Assembly (NCBI GenBank): GCA_018398585.1
Contig: JAGTTD010000016.1
Coordinates: 24,227,212 to 24,291,211, forward strand
DNA length: 64,000 nt
Direction: 5' to 3'
Source of the DNA: Simmondsia chinensis
Lineage: Eukaryota > Streptophyta > Magnoliopsida > Caryophyllales > Simmondsiaceae
Made by a program: the position numbers and the translations under genes. This document shows positions 41,470 through 51,300 of this stretch, in pieces. The notes beneath the pieces were generated by a model. That model was not told the DNA's origin and made no database searches. It saw only the letters and a program-made list of their open reading frames with translations. Numbering within the stretch: position 1 is the stretch's first letter; each line of letters opens with the position of its first letter.

Positions 41470-42321
41470 CACACGGGGTTATCTCAACAAAACACGAAAC
41501 CTAACCAAGTCCGAGCGAAGCTTGAACTTCCTGCTAGGTAGCAACTAAGTGAACATATTTAAAAGGTTATCAGCAATGCCAATCTTCTTCTTCTCTCAAT
41601 TGGCTCTTGACACATTATCTGAAACAGCCACCTGCTGCTGAACTGTGTTACTTAACTGAAACTGAACTCCCTCTGGCTTACTCATCTAACCTGAATCACA
41701 ATCAACTGATGACATCTTCTGTGGAGACAATAACAAAGACTCACCAAACGTGACACGTCTACTCGTCAGGAATTGCTTGAAGCGAAAACCTTTCTGCTTC
41801 CCATAAAGCCCTTATTCACAGACTATCAGTCCTATAGACCGACCACACAAAGAGCCCCTCACACTGTGCTCTGACAGACCCCTATCACCTGAATGATCCA
41901 ATCTCAAACGTCCTGAATTTTTGAACTCTGGTTCTGTCAACAACAAGAATGATGAAGATGCTGTAACAGATCTAACAACTGTGGAACCAACAAGCTCATA
42001 CGGAGTACCTACCCTTCTGCCTTTCATGACTGTCAAAGCATCCTTAACGACCTTCAAAACTCTACCTTCAGCTGTGTACTTGTACCCTTTAGACTCAAGA
42101 GTACCTAAAGAGATGAGATTCTTCTTCAAATCAGGAACATGGCGAACATCGCTCAGAACCCTGATAGTGCCATCGAACATCCTAAAACCAATTGTTCCTA
42201 TACCCAGAACTATGCATGGAGTATCATTACCCATCAAAACAACTCCACCTCGAACTAACTCGTACGTGGAAAATCAATCCCAATTGGGACAGACATGATA
42301 GGAGCAACCCGAATCCAAAAT
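41470..42321 (-). pseudogene. Copia pol remnant: protease fused to the pol C-terminus
   Basis: The frame reads ILDSGCSYHVCPNWD (protease active site DSG), then GIGTIGFRMFDGTIRVLSDV and the pre-integrase region. It jumps directly to a post-integrase block (KGFRFKQFLTSRRVTFGE) and finishes near 41580 with a tail like the C-terminal end of copia pol (IADNLLNMFT, then FKLRSDLV). Stops include those after the gag end and after NWD. The fusion shows one or more large internal deletions. Confidence 0.75.
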
Positions 42322-43173
42322 TCAACTATCTCTCAAATTGGACTGAGGTTCAGACATAGACAGTAGAAGATCGTCATTCTCACCATCCACAACACTAGCT
42401 ACTATGGATCTCTGGTCAGACCTGCTATCTGCTTCAAGTTTTCTTTTAAGCTTGTAACAGTCTTTCTTAATGTGCACTTTCTTATGACAGTAGTTACAGG
42501 TAAGGTCTTGATACCTAGATTTAGACTTGCTTCCACTATGATCATACTCAGTTCTCCCCCTCACAAATAACCCACTACCTGAGTTATTAACAGAATCAGA
42601 TAATTCTCTATCTACTCGTTCTTTACTCAGTAGGTTTCTCTTAACTTCATCAACAGATATGGTTTGTCTACCGCCATAAATCACTCTTTCAACAAAACCC
42701 TTATATGAAGTAGAGAGAGAACATAACAACAACATTGCCTGGTCTTCATCCTTAGGAACATCATCTAATTCTTTCAAATCTTGAATAATTGAATTAAATT
42801 CATTGAAGTGATTCTTAAGTGACGTACCTTCTGACATACAAAACGTGAACAACCAGCGCTTAACTGCGAGTTTTTTGGAGACAAACTTGAAACAGAACAT
42901 ATCCTGCAATTTCTCCCACAACTCCTTAGCGGTCTTCACTTCCAGAACTTCTGTTAAAACGTCATCGGTAAGACGCATCTGAATTGCAGCGAGAGCCTTC
43001 TCATCTAACTCCTCCCATTGTGCTTCTGTCAAATTCTTTGGTTTCTTCTCTTTCCCATCTAAAGCTTTCTTCGAGCCACTCTGAGTCGAGAGGCCCTTAA
43101 CGCGAACCTGCCCTAAACTGAAGCCCCCTTGACCTCCAAACTTCTCAACTTCGGATCTAATTGCGGACGTCAT
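42322..43173 (-). CDS. gag: Copia Gag (283 aa)
   Basis: ORF from an ATG 22 bp inside the primer-binding site. It contains the UBN2/copia gag core (EALAAIQMRL-type helix, TAKELWEKLQDMF, LKNHFNEFNSIIQDL, ERVIYGG) and a CCHC knuckle, CNYCHKKVHIKKDC, at about residues 226-239. It would package the element RNA. It ends at a TGA, directly after which the protease frame continues. This suggests an in-frame stop rather than a natural end. No other lesion was seen. Confidence 0.85.
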   Translation of the reverse strand: MTSAIRSEVEKFGGQGGFSLGQVRVKGLSTQSGSKKALDGKEKKPKNLTEAQWEELDEKALAAIQMRLTDDVLTEVLEVKTAKELWEKLQDMFCFKFVSKKLAVKRWLFTFCMSEGTSLKNHFNEFNSIIQDLKELDDVPKDEDQAMLLLCSLSTSYKGFVERVIYGGRQTISVDEVKRNLLSKERVDRELSDSVNNSGSGLFVRGRTEYDHSGSKSKSRYQDLTCNYCHKKVHIKKDCYKLKRKLEADSRSDQRSIVASVVDGENDDLLLSMSEPQSNLRDS

Positions 43174-43211
43174 AGTATCAAATCAAAATAAACAGGGCTC
43201 TGATACCAATT

Positions 43212-43811
43212 TGTGCGGATAAATCTAGAACAAACTGATATACTTTGATACCAATTTGTTAGCGAAATCTTGATGCGGAAGTGTAAACCCTAATGAGTTG
43301 ATTCGATTCAAATAATATGACTCACACAAACGAGAAGTAAACAAATATATAGAGAAAGAAAAAACAAACACGAACACATAATATTTACGTGGAAACCCCT
43401 CTACAATTGAGAGGGGAGAAAACCACGGGCGGAGATAGAGATTCTTTAGTAATACTTGAACGGAAGAATTATAATGACATCCTCTGAACGAGATCTATGA
43501 AAGAATTACAATCACTTTCTCTAACTCTCATAGCACTCAAAATCTGAATTAGAGGAATTGCAAATTCACCTCTCTCTCTCTCTCAATGGCGGCGCCTCAC
43601 TCTTTTGATTGGATGATTAATGATGTAAACCCTACGTCCTAATTTATGGACCCGTGCCTGGGAGGTCCCGATCGATCGGCCCTCTTACGGCCCAAAAATC
43701 CCAAAACTTTCCTTAAATCACCCGATCGATCGGGCTTCCCTCCCGATCGATCGGTGACCCCACGGCAACCCCATAAACTTAAAACAAGTTATTTGAGACA
43801 TAAACCTAGCA
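43212..43811 (-). repeat. 5' LTR of the deleted copia element
   Basis: 600 bp, colinear with the 3' LTR. It has three intact CCGATCGATCGG palindromes and lacks the stretch holding the two decayed ones. Confidence 0.88.
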
Positions 43812-43936
43812 AATAAAAATTGGTATTTGATTACCATTCTTGTTATTTCACTTTCTTAGGTAAAAGAACTAAACCAAACCCCCTTTTAATCATCTCTTGC
43901 TTTCACAATTCAATTAGAGGAAGGCCATGCGAATCC

Positions 43937-44450
43937 TGTTGGAGTATAAAACCAACTATGAACCTTCACCCATCAGCTTAGGCTATTAAAACAATTGATT
44001 CCTTGACATGGTATATTAGAGCTGGTGGATGATCCCGGGCTCTTGTTTAACACACCTTGTCCTCAAACTGAGGAGTGTATTTAAATATGTTGCCCCGAGT
44101 GCCTCTCTAATATTGGATCCGATTGGACCCAAGAAAGCTAGGGGTGCGACTGAAGAAGACCCACATGTGAGTAAGAGTGTTAAGAAATTCACATGTGAGT
44201 GTCTACTTGAATCCCACATTAGAGTTGAGAGAGAGAAGAGATCAATACATAAGTCTAGTAGGTCACTCTACTTATTGCCAATTGGTTTTAGGATATATAT
44301 CCGCTCAAGCTTATCTGTAGATCTCATGCATTCCAACTTAGTGGGTTTGGCCTCAAGGCCTGGTGAAATTTATCATGTGTTAGAGAATAAAACTATTCTT
44401 AGACCTTCACCCATTAGCTCAAGCTTTTGGGACAAGGAGCCAATTATCTC
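43937..44450 (+). mobile_element. TRIM (miniature LTR retrotransposon)
   Basis: LTR-like copies at 43937-44008 (TGTTGGAGTATAAAACCAAC to CCTTGACA) and from 44378 (TGTTAGAGAATAAAACTATT) share CCTTCACCCATYAGCT. TGGTATATTAGAGC, a decayed Met primer-binding site, directly follows the first. The interior of about 370 bp is non-coding. Confidence 0.65.
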
Positions 44451-44460
44451 AAAAGTTTAA

Positions 44461-44913
44461 TGATGCAGCCCCGCCATCATTGTCGAATAGCTTGGCGGAT
44501 GAGTCATTGGTAGGTTGGCGGCTATGGCTTGGCGAGCTCAGGAGGGATGCGGCTTTTAAGAGTTTAACATCAAATAGGATAGCTTATATTAGTGTTTATT
44601 TATTTATATTTATCCCTTTTATTTTAGTCTTTTATTTTAGTAGGAGCACACGAATTGCAATCTCAACCGTTGATTCTAAATTAAGAGTTTGAGTCTAGTT
44701 AGAAAAGTTTCTCTATTTAAAAAAGAGGAACCATAGGGTTTATTAGCTTTTATAATTTCAAATTTTCTTTCATAAACTTAGGGTTTTTCCTCTTTCTCGG
44801 TTTGTGAGAAATTGAGCAACTTTTTCCCCTAGTTTTATTATTTTCGTAATAAAATTAAATGGAAGGCCATTGAACCTTCCCGTTCCCAAATCCCACTTTT
44901 ACGCGCTGCATCA
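44461..44913 (+). mobile_element. Gypsy solo LTR of the TGATGCAGC family
   Basis: 453 bp, TGATGCAGCCCCGCC to CGCGCTGCATCA. Perfect TSD TTTAA (44456-44460, 44914-44918). It is the reverse complement of the LTRs at 13370/15471, sharing GTTTATTATTTTCGTAATAA-like and CTCTATTTAAA blocks. Confidence 0.85.
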
Positions 44914-44917
44914 TTTA

Positions 44918-44958
44918 ATCTAATGGGTGAAGGCCCAACAAAGTTTTATACTCTAACA
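44918..44958 (-). repeat. Inverted TRIM LTR fragment
   Basis: The reverse complement reads TGTTAGAGTATAAAACTTTG, then GGCCTTCACCCATTAGA. It matches the TRIM LTRs to the left, in opposite orientation. Confidence 0.55.
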
Positions 44959-45389
44959 CTCCTTCCATCTCACTTTCGTGACATAAAGTAGATTATTCGA
45001 GGTGTGTTTACAGTGACTTATACACCTCAATTAGCAAATATAAAGATTCATTAATCAAACTTATTTTAGCCTTTAAATTCTAGTAATTAACCAACCATTA
45101 GCCCCACAATCCTTTGACCTTCAAGCTGTACTAGCACCATTGAGCAGCTTCTCACGTCTAAGTAGACGTGGTTTTGCCTCCCATTTTCTTGCATTTTTTT
45201 TTATTCATCAAAAATCGTTAGTGCATTACTTGCAAGAAAACTTTGATTGCTATTCATCAGCTCAACACAAAAATTTGTTCGAAAAGAACTCATCATAAGA
45301 GTTTGTATTAATCGAGATAACCAAACTACGACGAGAGTTTCGCCTTTTAAAAACGCGACCTTGCATGGACGGGATCTTTGTGTTTAGTC
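44959..45389. other. Region upstream of the phosphatase gene
   Basis: Non-coding. It presumably holds the promoter and 5' UTR of the gene at 45390. I see no unambiguous TATA box. Confidence 0.4.
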
Positions 45390-48300
45390 ATGGGTAGTGA
45401 GATTCAAAGATCGGGATCTGGGAGATCACAGAGATGGTTTACGACGAAGAAGTCCAAGCAAGGGGAACCTTCCAATTCAATTGATGTTTCAGGTACGGTG
45501 AATTCATTTCTCGATGTGCTATTGTATAGTTTGTTTCACTGAAAGGTTCCAAACCTCCTACTCATTATGTTTTTGAGTAGACAATTACTGTCGAGTTCCC
45601 ATACACCACATTAACCAATATCTCGCTAATTATGTTAATAAATTAGAAAATTACTCGGTATATTATCAATGCTTCAAGTCAAATTAACTCTTATATGAAA
45701 AAATATGTTAGTGTATAAGATTATTTGCATAATGATATATGGATGTTACACGCAGATGGAAGTGATATCGAGGCTTGTTATTGCTTGAGCAACAGTTTTG
45801 TTAGTTCTAAAACGGTCAAATCTCGCGGTCTAACACATGAATTGAGGTAAACTTGTTTCTTACCATCATATAATCAAATTCTTTGTAATCATATAGTAGT
45901 TCTTTACGAAAATACGCCGTAAAAATTAACATAATTTTATTCGGCCCCCAACAATCTCAAGATCAATATGATGTATTGTTATGCGAAATACCCAAGATCC
46001 AGGCTTAATTTTGAAACCAAAATGAGATCCAAGAAAACAAAATAAGAAGATAAAAAAAAATAAAAAGAGAAACGAAGACATCAATATTTACCTGGAAAAC
46101 CCCTCAAAAAGATTAAAAAAAAAAAAAAAACTACAAGTGTATGTAGAGAATTTCACTGGATTGTAAATAGAGTATTATAAAAAAATTTTCATCCTCTTAC
46201 TCTCTTGCTCTCTGTGTTTGCTCTCTAAATGGGCAGGAGCCCTAAAAATGAAGCAGCACAAGCAAAGAGAACTCTTAGGATAGAAGCGGGTATAATAATG
46301 TGACCTAACAAATAAGGTTCGTACAGTAAGGCCCCGGTCCCTCCCCTCCCCTACAAACTTCTACTTGGAATCTAGACAAAAATTTTGAGACACAACACGA
46401 CGCTATATATTTGTAAATGTACATATTAAGAAAATATACATTTTATTTATTTATTTATTTTAATTTTATGATAAATAATGTTGTGTATATATGGATGTAG
46501 GGTATTTGTAGGGACATGGAATGTGGGAGGGAGATCACCCGCGGGTAACATAGTTGCTGACTTAGACGAATGGCTCAACCTCAAGAGCTCCGTCGACATT
46601 TATGTTTTAGGGTGCGTCCCCAGTTAAGCAGTCCATTAAATTTATATATTTATTTTTCTATTACAGTTTATATAACGCGTAATGTTATAATTAAACTCAT
46701 GTGTGTACTCATTAATACTTCACCTCACGTGTGAAATTTTCGAAAATAAACCCTTTGGCCTCTCTTGCCTAATTGAGTGGTTGATTATGTACAATTAGAT
46801 TTAATAATATGTTAAAATATATTGATGTAGAACGAAAGCGTATAACTGAACACGTTAAGATCGAAGCAACTTAGATTCCATCAAAAGTGAGGGAGAAATG
46901 CCAGGACTTGTGTCCGGGAAGTTATGGATGAGGAAAAAAAAGTAGCTAAGGAGTATTTTTAGCAAATGTTAACAAGACCCTAAAAATGTAAAATTATAGA
47001 AATATCACTGTTACGTTAGTCGAAAAACATAAATGTGGCCCACAAATATGTCTAGAGACCAAATTGTGGCAAAAAGGGTGCAACCAGTGGCAAAGCGGCT
47101 GGATTTGCATGGTGCAGTTCAAGGGTTTCGTTTTAATATGTAACGCGCCCCAATAATTGTAATTCTTTGTAGATAAAAAGTTATGGCTAGTTTAACTCGT
47201 AGGCACGAACAAGTGTTTCTCGGCCATGCATCTGAGTTTTTAGCGGTCCAACTTTCGTAAACTCTTTTCCATAACCATTAAATTTATACATTAAGACATA
47301 AAAAGTAACGTTATAAAGGTATTTTCCACAACCATAAAATTAATACAAGATAAAATTGAATACATAATTAAACTAAATGTATAGATTAGATGTGATTCAC
47401 AACAACAACAAACTTAACGCCTTAAAAGCTCCCGCCATTAAAGAAGGTAAAATATATGCAGTTTTATCCTTATAATGTGCAACTAGGGATGGCAATGGGG
47501 CGGGTAAAACCCGTTACCTGGAGGTACCCATTTCAAACGGGGCGGATATGGGTATAAGTGGGGCAGATAGCGGATATGGGGCAGGTACAGGTATAGTGTT
47601 GTACTCGCCCAGCCCTGCACCGGCCCCACGCCTACCTTGTACCTACCTTACCTGCTCCATTTTATATTTAATTAACTTTGAAAATGAAAATATGTGTTTA
47701 AATTTAACTACCTAAATTATTTATCAATGTTATAATTAAAAATATAATTGAATTTTTTTAAATGGTATTAAATAATCAATATGGGCAGGTCTGTATGCAC
47801 ATTAAGGCGGGTACGAAGCAAGTAATGGATACCCGTTGGAAACCCGCGGGTAATGGGGTGGGTATGGGTATGGGTATGGGTTTGTACTCGACGGGGTGGG
47901 CACAGGTATCCACTTTGTACCTGTGCGGGTAATGGAGCGGGTATAAGTATGAATTTGAATGGCGAGTACAGGTATGGAGGACTCATCCCCATACCCGCCC
48001 CGCCCCATTGCCATCCCTAGGTGCAATCCCAAAAAGAGTTTGTTTTCAAAGGGCATGCAAACCTAATAAAAAGATAAAAAATGAAACAATATTTATAAAA
48101 TGTAAGACAAATAAAGGAGTATAAATTAACATAAATAGTGGGGGGTAATGCAGGTTCCAGGAGGTAGTGCCCTTAAACACATTGACAGTAATAGGACTTG
48201 AAGATCACACAGACACCACAAAGTGGAACCTCCTCATCGGCAAAACCCTTAACAACCGTGATGGCTCCGTTTGGTTGACACCGACGTCGTCTCCCATTTA

Positions 48301-51300
48301 CGGTGATGATTACCAGTACGTACCTCACTCCTAACTGTCTAATTATTACTCGTGTCAGTCATTTTAGTTTCGGGTCATCTAAAATGTAAATAGGAGTTGT
48401 GAGAAAAAAAAAGATCAGCATATAAGCTTAGTGGGTTACTCCGTTTAATTTTAGAATAGAAACTCACTTGGGTTTTTATACGGACCTTGTATATGCTAGC
48501 TCTATGGATTGGGCCTAAGGCTCGGGGAAATTTAAAAGGTCTATCGAGCTGTATTATTTCAAATTTCGAGCTATCTCTGATACTTAAATCAAATTTAGGT
48601 CGAGACTGAGTCGCATTTGGTTGTTTTGGGTTTCAGTCATTTTATGCAAGTCAATAAGTTGCATCATTTTGAGTTTTCGGTCAGCTGATGGGGTGACATA
48701 CAAGCCGGCTCTATGTAGGGTCATTTTCGGTTTGCATCTTTTCAGGATTGGGTTCAATCAAACTGAGCCACTTCATACTCTAGGTTGGTTGGATTAGGCC
48801 ATTCAAAATTGAATTATTCAAGTTGAATCATTTCGTATTTTGCATCAATTTTATGTATGTTCGGGTCTAGGTCTCGATTCATCTTAGTTTTGTGTTAATG
48901 AAGTTGGATCATTTTCTTTGATATTGTTTTGTTCTTTCCTTTGAATTTTCCAAGAACCAAACGTAGTCTAAGTAAATCCATCGTTGACCATGAGGCTTAT
49001 ATGTTGTTCTTTAAAACAATTTCAATATCCAACTTATTACCAGACTCAGACTCATACATTTTTTTCCTTACTAGACTCACATATGAAGTCATCAACACAC
49101 CCACGACTCCAACTACTCTGAAACGGAGCAGAACACCAATGCGAGAACGACCCAAAACCCAACATGGACGAGACAGCGGGTACCTGAGTGGAGGAGCATA
49201 CAAGCTAATAGCAAGCAAGAAACTAGTGGGAGTTTTTATAACATTGTGGATGAAAAGAGAAGTCATAAGCAAATACAAAGTGTCAAATGTGAAAGTGTGC
49301 AGTGTGGCATGTGGGTTGATGGGGTACTTAGGTAATAAAGGCGCAGTTTCAGTAAGTATGCTAATCGAAGGTTCTAGCTTTTGTTTCACAACGGCACACT
49401 TAGCGTCTGGGGAGAAAAAAGGTGACGAGAGTCGTAGGAATCAACAAGTTTTGGAGATTTTGAAGCGGAGTTCGTTTCAAAGGGTTGAGAATGTCGACGA
49501 GGATCTTCCTTCTTCTATATTGGGACACGAGTAAGTGTTAGTTTTTTTCTGTTGAAACTACATGTGTAGTTTTACATTTAAAAACAAAGATATAAACACA
49601 CATGTTGGTGTGAGTTTACTTGATACAACTATATACCTTTATATGGTCTCTATATGTGGGTTCGAATCCCACCACATGCTTGTGTGCACAAAGATTATAA
49701 CTTGTGTATAGAGCCACCATAATAGTATAATATTTTACTAACTAAGCTAAAACCAACATGCCCTTTGTTTTTTGCTGATTTTATTTATAAGCTAAGCAAA
49801 ATCTCATGCGTAACTCAAACAGAATACTAACAGCGTTAATATAGTTGGTTGTTTGAAAATATTGACTTTTGACAGTAATTTTTTGAAATATTAAAAAGTT
49901 GTATTATTAAGTAAAAAAAAAATTATTTTAAAGAGAGTTTTATTTTTTAAAAAATGGGGGAAAAATAACGTTAAAGTGATTATTAGTCTTATAAGTCAAT
50001 TTCTTCAAACAACCATGTGCATTCAATACACGAACTGAACACTCAAACTGTCTCTGTGTACGTGTGTATATACAACAACAACAAATCCAGTGTCTCAAGG
50101 GCTCCCACCAAAGTAGGATCTGGGGAGGATGAGATATACGCAGCATTAGTCTTACAGGGTGCTATCCTAAAGGGAGTCTATTTCCGAAGGGCTTCTAACC
50201 CTAAAAAGCAAAACCAAAATAATATTTATAAAATCCAAGTCAATTAAAGTAGTACTAGACATACAAGCATACAAGCATACAAGCAACAATAAAGCATCAA
50301 CAATAGCAAACATAAGCCTAGGGCGTTGTGAACTAGTATTGTTGTGGTCCTCTCTCTTAACAGCTATGTCGGCCACACGTAAAACATATAAATGTATTGA
50401 CTTGCATGTGTGTATGTAAAATTTCCTATGGGCTAACAGATAGTTGAACAAATGTATTGTTTAACAGTAGGATATTCTGGTTTGGGGATCTGAATTATCG
50501 GCTATGCATGGAAGACAATCTAGCAAGAGAACTGATAAGAAAGAAGAAATGGAAGCAACTTCAAATACTTGATCAGTTAAAGAAAGAACTACAACATGGT
50601 GGTGCTTTCCAAGGCTGGAAAGAGGGAGACATTGAATTTGCACCCACTTACAAGTATTCTGTTGAATTTGGCAATCGCTATACTGGTGAAAAACATGCTC
50701 CCTTTGTTCCCAATTCTGCGGAAAAGAGGAGGACTCCTGCATGGTATTACTCTATAATTTTGTCTTTTTTTGGTGATCGGGGTGTTCGGGTCAGCATTTG
50801 TGCATCTCAATGATGTTCCTTTTTGTTGTTTTTGGTGATTGGGGTGTTCGGGCTGGCTTTTGTGCTTTTAAACTAGTCCTTAGGTTGCGCTTAATGCTCA
50901 TTTAGAAGTTTCTCTACGTCAAACTGGATAAACTAGGACTATGTATATACCTAGTGGGTGAAGCGAAGAAATTATTTGTGCTCAATGGGTCGTACTCTAA
51001 AATCCCCTTTCTGGTGTTTGGTAATTGTGGGGCTATTTTGGCAAATTTTTTGGCATCTCAATTGTCCCTGTGTTGCACTCATTATCCACTCAGAAGTTTC
51101 TCTATGTACAACTGGATAACTTGAAGTTATAGACCATGTGGGTGGTCCTATGAATTATTTGCATCCCAGTAATGGCACTCTAAACTCCCTTTTTTGTTGT
51201 TTAGCAACTCAAATGTCTAAATGTCAATAGTTTTCTTTGTGCAACAGAGTGAATTGGGGCCATGGACCTAGTTGGCGGTCCGTAGAATTATTTGACCCAT

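Larger units (their letters stand above)
40766..43811 (-). mobile_element. Internally deleted Ty1/copia retrotransposon
   Basis: LTRs at 40766-41402 and 43212-43811 run from TGTGCGGATAAATC to ACCTARCA on the plus strand. The TSD AATAA is perfect (40761-40765, 43812-43816). On the minus strand the 5' LTR is followed by AATTGGTATCAGAGCCC, an initiator-Met primer-binding site. The 1.8-kb interior has a complete gag, the protease, and then the extreme C-terminus of pol. Integrase, RT and RNase H cores are missing. Confidence 0.9.

Noticed and set aside
47768..48056. Pro/Tyr- and Thr/His-rich ORFs
   Set aside because: They are translations of GGGTATGGGTATGG repeats within a hAT MITE.
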